8,434 bases of DNA. Source: Streptomycetaceae bacterium (GTDB lineage Bacteria > Actinomycetota > Actinomycetes > Nanopelagicales > Nanopelagicaceae). Below the pieces are notes generated by a model. That model searched no databases, had not been told where the DNA came from, and saw nothing but the letters and a program-made list of their open reading frames with translations. A program made the position numbers and the translations under genes. Location of the stretch: the NCBI GenBank assembly GCA_027486075.1, contig JAIXPU010000062.1:1-8434 (forward strand), given 5' to 3'. The first letter of the stretch is position 1, and each line of letters opens with the position of its first letter. Shown piece by piece: positions 1 to 5,770 of this stretch.

Positions 1-248
1 GCTAGGGGAGCTACAGATGGAACATCGTCACTGCTAAACACGAAGGACCATCCTTCAACTGCGCCATCTTCTATATCTACTGTTGGGCCTGTCATGGCCG
101 CCTTCCATTCGGTTGCACCTGGGGCTGCTTGAAAGTATCCCCAGTAGCGCCAACCTTTATCTGCAGCCTGTGCTGCTGGCATAGTTATTGCCTGCGAGAG
201 TGCGAGAGCAATACTCATCGCAATTGTTATGTATCTGCTTTTCTTCAT
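1..248 (-). CDS. Secreted SCO2322-family-like protein, N-terminal part (runs off left edge)
   Basis: I translated this from the raw sequence: an ATG at 248-246 opens a frame with no stop to the window edge, giving 82 residues. The start MKKSRYITIAMSIALALS is a typical Sec signal peptide (basic residues, hydrophobic core, AQA-AD cleavage site near residue 28), so the product is exported. The mature part has an aromatic GWRYWGYFQ segment, then a TGPT segment and DGAVEGWSF. This pattern matches my memory of actinobacterial SCO2322-family proteins, whose genes often sit beside ECF-type cobalt/vitamin transporter genes. AGGAG at 261-257 lies 8 bases before the ATG and supports the start. A cobalamin riboswitch in its leader suggests a role in cobalamin or cobalt uptake. 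That role is inference: the molecular function of the family is unknown to me, and the downstream genes are outside the window. Confidence 0.72.
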   Translation of the reverse strand, partial: MKKSRYITIAMSIALALSQAITMPAAQAADKGWRYWGYFQAAPGATEWKAAMTGPTVDIEDGAVEGWSFVFSSDDVPSVAPL

Positions 249-256
249 GTGTGGAA

Positions 257-281
257 CTCCTGTGTTAGGAAGTCTCACAGG
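257..281 (-). promoter_or_regulatory. Hairpin covering the Shine-Dalgarno of the SCO2322-like gene
   Basis: On the minus strand CCTGTG (281-276) and CACAGG (264-259) form a perfect 6-bp stem with an 11-base loop. The 3' arm overlaps the AGGAG Shine-Dalgarno (261-257) that lies 8 bases before the ATG at 248. This is the usual layout of a ribosome-site-masking hairpin in a translational riboswitch. The pairing is seen directly; its regulatory use is inferred from the riboswitch upstream. Confidence 0.55.
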
Positions 282-330
282 GGTAGCTCGCTAGCGCTCG
301 GCTAAAAAATAAGCCTAAAACCTTTGGACT

Positions 331-355
331 ACACCCCGCAAACCTCGGCGGGTGT
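331..355 (-). promoter_or_regulatory. Expression-platform hairpin next to the cobalamin aptamer
   Basis: On the minus strand ACACCCGC (355-348) pairs with GCGGGGTGT (339-331), leaving one unpaired G and a short loop. A further GAC/GTC pairing outside it (360-358 with 330-328) may lengthen the stem. UUGCGGG (341-335), in the 3' arm, is also perfectly complementary to CCCGCAA in the aptamer (452-446), so the two pairings compete or combine. About 20 bases further on lies a U-rich run (309-304). It is not directly preceded by a strong GC stem, so I do not call a terminator. Confidence 0.5.
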
Positions 356-366
356 TGGTCAAAAAC

Positions 367-493
367 AAGTGGCATGCAGGTAATCCGACTTAAATAGCGC
401 CATCTCTTGAGAATTCTTTCGAGAGTATGGAAACGATTCTTACGGTTGCGGGTCAGCGTCGGAATTTCACCGAACTTCCCCTACAAGCCACCT
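367..493 (-). ncRNA. Cobalamin riboswitch aptamer
   Basis: On the minus strand this has the hallmarks of the cobalamin aptamer in the right order. There is a 5' GGTGGC (492-487), then GGGAAG, then CGGTGAAATTCCG (472-460), then GACCCGCAACCGTA (454-441). After about 50 variable bases comes a B12-box-like AAGTCGGATTACCTGC (391-376). The ends close in a P1-type stem, AGGTGGC (493-487) with GCCACTT (373-367), seven pairs with one G-U. It lies in the leader of the SCO2322-like gene at 248-1, so that gene and anything downstream are probably repressed by the cobalamin ligand. I cannot tell from sequence alone whether adenosyl- or another cobalamin is preferred. A TATGGT at 520-515 could be the -10 of the leader promoter, but this is weak. 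Confidence 0.93.
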
Positions 494-531
494 ATGAAGT
501 TGTAAGCCAAGAGAACCATAGTGGTTGGGTG

Positions 532-560
532 TTGGCAACTCACCACGCCCGCCATAGGGT
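532..560 (+). promoter_or_regulatory. Putative promoter of the aldo/keto reductase gene, probably leaderless
   Basis: TTGGCA (532-537) and TAGGGT (555-560) are separated by 17 bases and resemble -35 and -10 boxes. The -10 ends 6 bases before the ATG at 567, which would start the transcript at or next to the start codon. The same bases include AGGG (556-559), which could instead serve as a ribosome site if transcription begins further upstream. No experimental support is visible. Confidence 0.42.
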
Positions 561-566
561 ACAGAT

Positions 567-1568
567 ATGGAATATAGACGCCTCGGTAGTACTGGAATGT
601 ATGTCTCTGAAATTTCCTATGGAAATTGGATTACACACGGTTCTCAAGTTGAATCTGAAGCAGCGATTAAGTGCGTTCGAGAAGCGCTTAGCCAAGGCAT
701 CACTACCTTTGACACCGCCGATGTCTATGCAAATACAAAAGCAGAAGTAGTTCTCGCTAAAGCACTCAAAGGCGTTCGCCGCGAATCCTACGAACTATTT
801 ACCAAGGTGTATTGGCCAACTGGCCCAGGAAAAAATGATCGCGGACTTTCTCGTAAACACATTATGGAGTCATGCCACGCGTCGCTGAAACGGCTCAATA
901 CCGACCACATTGATCTTTATCAGCTCCATAGATTTGATTTCGAAACCCCTCTAGAAGAATCTCTCAGCGCACTCGATGATTTAGTGCGCCAAGGCAAAGT
1001 CATGTATGTCGGATTCTCCGAATGGACTGCAGAGCAGATCGCTCGTGGACTCAAGATTCAAGATCAACGCGGCTACAACCGATTTGTCTCTAGTCAACCG
1101 CAGTACTCAGCGCTTTGGAGGGTCATTGAAGCCGAAGTTGTTCCGCTCTCTCAACGCGAAGGAATCGGACAGATTGTCTGGTCTCCTATGGCGCAAGGAG
1201 TCTTGACGGGTAAGTACCTTCCGGGAAAGAAAGCTCCAGCTGGATCGCGAGCAACCGATAAGAAGAGCGGCGCAGCGATGATCTCGCGATGGATGAAAGA
1301 TGATGTGCTTGAGGCCGTGCAATTGCTTAAGCCAATTGCAGAGAGCGTTGACCTATCGATGTCTCAACTTGCTTTGGCATGGGTTCTGCAGAATCCAAGC
1401 GTTTCTAGCGCAATTATGGGCGCCACAAAACCGGCGCAAATCCGGGATAACGTCAAGGCATCTGGAGTGAAGTTGCCTGCTGAGGTAATGAAGGCGATTG
1501 ATGGGGCAATTGGAAAAGTCGCAGAGCGCGATCCAAAGAAGAATGTCAGTCCTAACCCAAGGCCTTGA
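567..1568 (+). CDS. Aldo/keto reductase, Kv-beta-like
   Basis: Predicted NADPH-dependent cytosolic oxidoreductase of 333 residues, normal length for the family. The N-terminus reads MEYRRLGSTGMYVSEISYGNW, the usual first strand of these TIM barrels, so the ATG at 567 is very likely right. The catalytic tetrad is visible: Asp49 and Tyr54 in FDTADVY, Lys80 in LFTK, and His121 in LYQLH. RGLSRKHI near residue 95, YVGFSEW near 150 and VSSAIMGATKPAQ near 280 match the subgroup that includes bacterial general-stress AKRs and the Kv channel beta subunit. The substrate cannot be named; small aldehydes or ketones are usual for the group. The gene is divergent from the riboswitch-led gene and converges on the DUF3043 gene with only 6 bases between stop codons. 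Nothing in the sequence ties it to cobalamin. Confidence 0.93.
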   Translation: MEYRRLGSTGMYVSEISYGNWITHGSQVESEAAIKCVREALSQGITTFDTADVYANTKAEVVLAKALKGVRRESYELFTKVYWPTGPGKNDRGLSRKHIMESCHASLKRLNTDHIDLYQLHRFDFETPLEESLSALDDLVRQGKVMYVGFSEWTAEQIARGLKIQDQRGYNRFVSSQPQYSALWRVIEAEVVPLSQREGIGQIVWSPMAQGVLTGKYLPGKKAPAGSRATDKKSGAAMISRWMKDDVLEAVQLLKPIAESVDLSMSQLALAWVLQNPSVSSAIMGATKPAQIRDNVKASGVKLPAEVMKAIDGAIGKVAERDPKKNVSPNPRP

Positions 1569-1574
1569 TAGAAG

Positions 1575-2099
1575 TTAGATCGAATCCCCGGGGCTTACCT
1601 GTGGCTTAGGCATGCGCATACGGCGCATCTGAGTTGAACGAAGCCATCCGTACATTCCGATGCCCTTGAACTCTCCACCTGGAAAACGTTCCGCAGCAGC
1701 AGCTTTGATCTTGCGACTGAGGAAGATTCCATCAACGACTGAAATCAAAAGAACTCCGTACATCAAGGCGATGCTTCCGAGTTGAAATGCTGGAAGTGGG
1801 ACGAGAGTCATGATCAGTACTGCAAAGATAATTGGCAGAAAGTACTCGCCGATTGAACGACGGGTATCTACATAGTTACGAACGAATCTCTTGACGGGAC
1901 CTTTGTCGCGGGCCGGAAGTGCGTTCTCATCTCCGCGCATATAGGCAGCGCGAGCTGTGACGCGAGCGGCGCGAGAAGCTTCCTTAGCTCGCTTCTTCTC
2001 AATCTTTGTGGATGCAGGTGCGAATGATGCAACCTTGCGAGCAGCCTCTGCCTCTTTGCGCTTTGGAGTAGGACGTCCTTTTTTACCTGCTTCAGTCAT
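1575..2099 (-). CDS. DUF3043 family membrane protein
   Basis: The product has 174 residues. The N-terminal 80 are strongly basic and rich in Lys, Arg and Ala (GRPTPKRKEAEAARK at 8-22). A block with GDENALPARDKGPVKRF leads into VDTRRSIGEYFLP. Two hydrophobic segments follow, at about 86-101 and 105-126, separated by a short turn and predicted to span the membrane, then a basic C-terminal tail. This is the pattern of DUF3043, a family I associate with Actinobacteria and whose function I do not know. The ATG at 2099 lies 7 bases after the nadA stop, so the two genes are probably co-transcribed, but no clear Shine-Dalgarno precedes it. A palindromic CCCCGGGG at 1586-1593 lies inside the 3' end of the gene. 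Confidence 0.88.
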   Translation of the reverse strand: MTEAGKKGRPTPKRKEAEAARKVASFAPASTKIEKKRAKEASRAARVTARAAYMRGDENALPARDKGPVKRFVRNYVDTRRSIGEYFLPIIFAVLIMTLVPLPAFQLGSIALMYGVLLISVVDGIFLSRKIKAAAAERFPGGEFKGIGMYGWLRSTQMRRMRMPKPQVSPGDSI

Positions 2100-2106
2100 G
2101 GCGCAA

Positions 2107-3252
2107 CTATAGGGCGAGCATCTGGTCGAGGGCTAACTTCGAGAAACGCGCTACACGTTCATCTACCTTGATGTGATTGACGATATGGCCTGCCAGTACT
2201 GATTCCATCGCCCAAACCAGGTGTGGCAGATCGATTCGGTTCATGGTTGAGCAGTAGCAGACGGTCTTATCGAGAAAGACGACTTCTTTATCCGGGTTAT
2301 TGGCAGCTAGGCGCGATACAAGATTGAGCTCTGTTCCTACTGCCCACTTACTGCCTGGCGCGGATTGAGAGACAGTTTGAATAATCTTTTCGGTACTACC
2401 AACAACATCGGCTGCAGTGACTACATCGTGGGTGCACTCAGGATGCACAATGACATTGACTCCCGGCACTCGAGTGCGAACTTCATTTACTGAGTCTCGT
2501 GTGAAGCGACCATGAACCGAGCAGTGACCTCGCCACAAAATGACAGTCGCATTCTTAATCTCATCTTCAGTCAGACCACCCATAGGTTTCCAGGGGTTCC
2601 AGAGAACGCAGTCATCGAGGGAGAGGCCGAGCGAAAGAACTGCCGTGTTGCGCCCGAGATGTTGATCAGGCAGGAAGAGAATCTTGCTTCCCTTTGAGAG
2701 CGCCCATTCCATAGTCTTTTGCGCATTGGAAGAGGTGCAGATAGTTCCGCCATGCTCACCAGTGAAACTCTTGATCGCAGCCGATGAGTTCATATATGTA
2801 ACTGGGATCGTTGTCTCAGCAACGCCAATTTTTTCTAACTCTTTCCAACATTCTTGCACCTGGGATGCTGTTGCCATATCTGCCATCGAACAGCCGGCTG
2901 CTAAATCTGGAAGTATTACCTTCTGCTGTGGTGATGTAAGAATGTCGGCGCTTTCAGCCATAAAGTGGACGCCACAGAAGAAGATGAATTCTGCTGACTT
3001 TTGCTCAGATGCTGCTTGCGCTAATTTGAATGAGTCGCCAGTGATATCTGCGAATTGAATAACTTCATCGCGCTGGTAATGATGGCCCAGAATAAGTGCA
3101 CGAGAGCCGAGCCCTGATCGCGCAGCAACTGCACGTGCGACAAGGTCAGGATCGCTCGCTGCCGGTAGCTCGCCGGTGCAGGAGACCCCACGCTCCGAGG
3201 CGAGGTCGCGCCCTTGCCCAAGGACGAGCAAATCCTGCAACGAGATGGTCAT
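2107..3252 (-). CDS. nadA: Quinolinate synthase NadA
   Basis: NadA condenses iminoaspartate with dihydroxyacetone phosphate to quinolinate in de novo NAD synthesis, using an oxygen-sensitive 4Fe-4S cluster in the cytosol. The product has 381 residues, close to the long Bacillus-type NadA. Diagnostic features are LGHHYQRDE (55-63), CGVHFMAES (93-101), AAGCSMAD with Cys121, MNSSAAIK, PDQHLGR (195-201), WRGHCSVH with Cys244, HPEC (270-273), DVVGSTEKI, and VCYCSTMNRIDLPHL with Cys332 and Cys334. Cys121, Cys244 and one of the last pair are the expected cluster ligands. AGGAG at 3266-3262, 9 bases before the ATG, supports the start. It leads a two-gene unit with the DUF3043 gene and is divergent from erpA. 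No nadB or nadC is in view, although these often accompany nadA. Confidence 0.97.
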   Translation of the reverse strand: MTISLQDLLVLGQGRDLASERGVSCTGELPAASDPDLVARAVAARSGLGSRALILGHHYQRDEVIQFADITGDSFKLAQAASEQKSAEFIFFCGVHFMAESADILTSPQQKVILPDLAAGCSMADMATASQVQECWKELEKIGVAETTIPVTYMNSSAAIKSFTGEHGGTICTSSNAQKTMEWALSKGSKILFLPDQHLGRNTAVLSLGLSLDDCVLWNPWKPMGGLTEDEIKNATVILWRGHCSVHGRFTRDSVNEVRTRVPGVNVIVHPECTHDVVTAADVVGSTEKIIQTVSQSAPGSKWAVGTELNLVSRLAANNPDKEVVFLDKTVCYCSTMNRIDLPHLVWAMESVLAGHIVNHIKVDERVARFSKLALDQMLAL

Positions 3253-3275
3253 GGCCTAATTCTCCTGTGTTTCGG

Positions 3276-3305
3276 TTCGCATCGGCAACCTGACGTGGCT
3301 ATCCT
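3276..3305 (+). promoter_or_regulatory. Putative erpA promoter, probably leaderless
   Basis: TATCCT (3300-3305) resembles a -10 box and ends 6 bases before the erpA ATG at 3312. TTCGCA (3276-3281) lies 18 bases upstream and matches four of six -35 positions. There is no Shine-Dalgarno before this ATG, which fits a transcript beginning at or near the start codon. The element sits in a 59-base gap shared with the divergent nadA gene, so the two promoters must overlap or lie back to back. Confidence 0.48.
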
Positions 3306-3311
3306 TTACGC

Positions 3312-3671
3312 ATGACTACTGAAGCATCAACATCTGTCGACATCACAACAGGTATCACTCTCACCGATGTGGCGGCTGCGAAGGTTGCAGCCCTTCTTGC
3401 TCAAGAAGGACGCGATGATCTCTATCTTCGCGTTGCAGTTCAACCAGGTGGTTGCTCAGGGCTTCGTTACCAGCTCTACTTCGATGATCGCAATCAAGAG
3501 GGCGATATCGCTCGCTCATTTGGTGCGGTTAAGGTAGTTGTAGACAAGATGAGCGATCCATATCTCATGGGCGCAAGCATCGATTTCGTGGACACCATTG
3601 AAAAGCAAGGCTTCACAATTGATAATCCAAATGCAGGCGGTTCATGCGCGTGCGGCGATTCCTTTAGCTAA
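3312..3671 (+). CDS. erpA: A-type iron-sulfur cluster carrier (ErpA/HesB/IscA family)
   Basis: Small cytosolic carrier that accepts iron-sulfur clusters from the assembly machinery and passes them to apo-proteins. At 119 residues it is normal for the family, with a slightly long N-terminus (about 14 residues before ITLTDVAAAKV). The three cluster-binding cysteines are all present: Cys48 in PGGCSGLRY and Cys112 and Cys114 in GGSCACGDSF. The DFVDTIEKQGFTIDNPN segment is also typical. It is divergent from nadA, whose product needs a 4Fe-4S cluster, and is followed 40 bases later by adoK. M. tuberculosis also has a HesB-like gene near its adenosine kinase and ctaC genes (Rv2204c, Rv2202c, Rv2200c, from memory). 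ErpA, IscA and SufA cannot be told apart firmly by sequence alone. Confidence 0.93.
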   Translation: MTTEASTSVDITTGITLTDVAAAKVAALLAQEGRDDLYLRVAVQPGGCSGLRYQLYFDDRNQEGDIARSFGAVKVVVDKMSDPYLMGASIDFVDTIEKQGFTIDNPNAGGSCACGDSFS

Positions 3672-3711
3672 CAAGTACTCAGCCATCATCGCCTGTAGTT
3701 AGATACGGCCT

Positions 3712-4689
3712 ATGAAAATAGGTGTGGCAGGTTCAGTCGGGTTAGACCATCTCATGACCTTCCCGGGCAAGTTCACCGATTCTTTAGTTGCTGGCTCACT
3801 TGAAAAAGTCTCACTCTCTTTCCTCGTTGATGGACTCGATGTCCGTCGCGGAGGATGCGCTGCCAATATTGCATTTGGATTAGGCGTACTAGGGCTCAAT
3901 CCCATCTTGATTGCAGCCGTTGGAAAAGATTTTGCTGATTACGATGCTTGGCTTACTCGCCATGGTGTAAATACATCTCATGCCTTGGTTTCTACCGAGC
4001 AGCACACTGCTCATTTCACAGTAACAACAGATACCGAGCTCAACCAGATTGCATCTTTCTTTCCTGGTGCAATGTCTGAGGCTCGCAACATCGAACTCAA
4101 ACCCATTATGGATAAAGTCGGCAAATTAGATCTCTTAGTAATTTCTCCAGATGACCCTGAGGCAATGCTGCGCCATACTGAAGTAGCGCTCTCTATGGGA
4201 ATTGCTGTGGCAGCTGATCCTTCACAACAGATGGCGCGCATGAGTGGGGATGAAATCAAGAAGCTCATTGCGGGCGCAACCTATCTCTTTATGAATGAAT
4301 ATGAACTCGCGCTAGCTATCCAAAAGACAGGCTGGAGCGATCGCGAGATTTTGGAAAAAGTTACCTACCGCGTTGTTACGCAAGGCGCTGACGGTGCCCG
4401 CGTTGAGAGTAAAGATGGAACATTTATCAAGGTCCGCTGTGCAAAAGAGAAGGCGAAGATTGACCCCACTGGAGTGGGTGATTCATTTAGATCAGGTTTT
4501 GTAGCAGGACTTGCTTGGGGCCTGTCGTTAGAGCGTTGCGCGCAATTAGGTTCGATGATTGCAACCTACGTCATTGAAACCACCGGCACCCAGGAATATC
4601 GATTTACGCGCGATGAATTTTTAGCTCGATTTCTTGAAGCTTATGGCCAGGATGCATCCAGCGAAATAGCAGCGCACTTACCGGCTTAA
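3712..4689 (+). CDS. adoK: Adenosine kinase of the PfkB family (AdoK type)
   Basis: Predicted to phosphorylate adenosine to AMP with ATP, a purine-salvage step in the cytosol. The 325-residue protein is collinear with my memory of M. tuberculosis AdoK (Rv2202c), including FPGKF (17-21), KVSLSFLVD (32-40), RRGG (45-48), FFPGAMSEARNI (116-127), ADPSQQMARMSG (168-179), DPTGVGDSFRSGF (251-263) and TTGTQE (290-295). Adenosine-site residues fall at the same positions I recall for that enzyme: Ser8, Asp12, Ser36, Gly48, Asn52, Gln172, Gln173 and the catalytic base Asp257. This separates it from ordinary ribokinase or fructokinase PfkB members. The start is supported by the collinear N-terminus; no Shine-Dalgarno is clear, and TTAGAT at 3699-3704 might be a -10 for a near-leaderless start. 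Its stop overlaps the stop of the convergent desulfurase-like gene. Confidence 0.9.
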   Translation: MKIGVAGSVGLDHLMTFPGKFTDSLVAGSLEKVSLSFLVDGLDVRRGGCAANIAFGLGVLGLNPILIAAVGKDFADYDAWLTRHGVNTSHALVSTEQHTAHFTVTTDTELNQIASFFPGAMSEARNIELKPIMDKVGKLDLLVISPDDPEAMLRHTEVALSMGIAVAADPSQQMARMSGDEIKKLIAGATYLFMNEYELALAIQKTGWSDREILEKVTYRVVTQGADGARVESKDGTFIKVRCAKEKAKIDPTGVGDSFRSGFVAGLAWGLSLERCAQLGSMIATYVIETTGTQEYRFTRDEFLARFLEAYGQDASSEIAAHLPA

Positions 4690-4718
4690 GAAATAGCCTG
4701 AGAAATGGCTTTCTTTAA
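4686..4718 (+). terminator. Possible weak terminator hairpin after adoK
   Basis: AGCC (4695-4698) pairs with GGCT (4707-4710) around an 8-base loop. The stem extends through A/U and one G-C pair (AAG at 4688-4690 with CTT at 4713-4715) with single-base bulges, and the 3' side is U-rich. The structure is weak and lies within the 3' end of the opposing gene, so it may be chance. Confidence 0.22.
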
Positions 4719-5747
4719 CGAATCGATTTCGCTCTTTGTCACTCCGTGATGAAGGGTCAATCTCACGTGACCGGTAGTCGGATATCCCATGGCCGCTAAG
4801 ACATGGCTCGGTTGAAGATCAGCTGCTGAACAGGCTGACCCTGAATCAATATCATTTCCACCTTCGGCCAAGGTACGCACTAATTGTTCGCCCACAATTC
4901 CTGGGATAGATAGAGAAATCTTATGAGGCAGCGCCTGTGTGTCAGCTGCCACCACCGAAATGCCAGCCATGCCTGTGAAGGACTCGATCAGGTAGCGACG
5001 CATCTCGGCATCCTCTGGTGCGAAATTCTCTAAGGCTATGGATGCTGCAATTAGTAGTGGGAGTGAGTATGTACCGGGCGATTTAATTGGAGCAATTCGC
5101 GGTAACGGATAGGTATAGCCAGAGTCGTTGATTGCAAAGATGCCAATCCCTGAAGGACCTGCCCATGATTGCGCATCAAATAGCGCAGTCGACCAATCTT
5201 CTGGAAGTGGTAATCGTGGGCCAGAGGCCGTTGCGTCGACAGCAATCTTTACTCTATGTGTGGGGAGGAACTTCTGAATTATTCCTGTCTCACCGTTTGC
5301 TAACTGAAGTGAGATCACTGTGTCATCGGGCAAATTAGTAGCGCCGCTAATCTGGCCATTGCTATCGACTTCCATTTCTTGCACTGGACCAGAATGTGCG
5401 CGGGCGATTGCGCGGATTTTTCCTTTATCGATAGAGGCGTAGGCAAAGTTCTGAGTAGGGGATAAGAGACCAGCGATGGTAAGGAAGTGCCCCAAAGCTG
5501 GCTCACCTATGATTTCTATTGCATCTGGGCGAAGACCGAGACGGTTGCCAATATTTTCTAGCGATTGATTCTTCAGGATTGCAGCGCGCGATGAGCTCTG
5601 CGAGATCTTCTTGGGATCTGCCCAGCCTTGGTCAAAAGCGGCTAATAGAGCCGCTCTTGCGGCAGGATGGAGCGGGCTTTCTGAGGTGAAATTTCCTGTG
5701 ACACGAACCACCGAACGAACGCTACTCGCTCGGGCGAGCACATGCAC
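4686..5747 (-). CDS. Cysteine-desulfurase-like protein lacking the PLP lysine
   Basis: The 353-residue product follows the class V aminotransferase/NifS-IscS fold by motif order: LHPAARAALL near 26, ANGETGIIQ (150-158), AVDA with Asp171, GPSGIG (197-202), DSGSACSAADLQPSHVL with Cys306, and HVRLTL...EID near the end. Cys306 is in the place of the persulfide-forming cysteine and Asp171 in that of the PLP pyridine-binding Asp. The site of the Schiff-base lysine (AHK in canonical enzymes) reads AQS, with Ser194. The stacking His is Lys108, the Gln after the Asp is Ala174, and the substrate-carboxylate Arg is His334. The usual YLDNAATTP start and TSGATES motif are also absent. Ordinary PLP-dependent desulfurase activity is therefore doubtful; a sulfur-binding, scaffold or altered role is possible. 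The GTG at 5747 is one candidate start; a GTG at 5711 (codon 13) is an alternative. It is divergent from ctaC. Confidence 0.82.
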   Translation of the reverse strand: MHVLARASSVRSVVRVTGNFTSESPLHPAARAALLAAFDQGWADPKKISQSSSRAAILKNQSLENIGNRLGLRPDAIEIIGEPALGHFLTIAGLLSPTQNFAYASIDKGKIRAIARAHSGPVQEMEVDSNGQISGATNLPDDTVISLQLANGETGIIQKFLPTHRVKIAVDATASGPRLPLPEDWSTALFDAQSWAGPSGIGIFAINDSGYTYPLPRIAPIKSPGTYSLPLLIAASIALENFAPEDAEMRRYLIESFTGMAGISVVAADTQALPHKISLSIPGIVGEQLVRTLAEGGNDIDSGSACSAADLQPSHVLAAMGYPTTGHVRLTLHHGVTKSEIDSLKKAISQAIS

Positions 5748-5755
5748 ACCGCACC

Positions 5756-5763
5756 ACTATCCT
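5756..5763. promoter_or_regulatory. Overlapping divergent -10 elements, ctaC and desulfurase-like gene
   Basis: On the plus strand TATCCT (5758-5763) resembles a -10 and ends 7 bases before the ctaC ATG at 5771. On the minus strand the same bases read GATAGT (5761-5756), four of six -10 positions, 8 bases before the GTG at 5747. The two starts are only 23 bases apart, so some promoter sharing is forced by spacing. No clear -35 is seen for either direction. TATCCT also precedes erpA at nearly the same distance from its ATG. Confidence 0.4.
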
Positions 5764-5770
5764 TAGCCCT

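Noticed and set aside
303..327. U-rich run after a small stem in the riboswitch leader, considered as an intrinsic terminator
   Set aside because: The only adjacent stem (327-314 on the minus strand) is about five pairs, A/U-rich, with a 3-base loop and a bulge. It is too weak to call, and the ribosome-site hairpin explains regulation better.
427..750. Plus-strand open frame of 107 codons starting in the left intergenic region
   Set aside because: It runs through the cobalamin aptamer on the other strand and then overlaps the aldo/keto reductase in another frame. Its product shows no family resemblance, and the reductase start at 567 is well supported.
1586..1593. Palindrome CCCCGGGG near the convergent ends of the reductase and DUF3043 genes, considered as a terminator
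   Set aside because: A perfect palindrome with no loop and no following U-run in either direction; it is simply part of the DUF3043 coding sequence.
2684..3058. Plus-strand open frame of 124 codons opposite nadA
   Set aside because: It is antisense to a fully conserved nadA reading frame, with no recognisable domain or ribosome site.
3712..4689. Generic ribokinase or fructokinase reading of the PfkB gene
   Set aside because: Motif order and residue positions, including Asp12, Asn52, Gln172-Gln173 and Asp257, match the M. tuberculosis adenosine kinase throughout, so AdoK is preferred.
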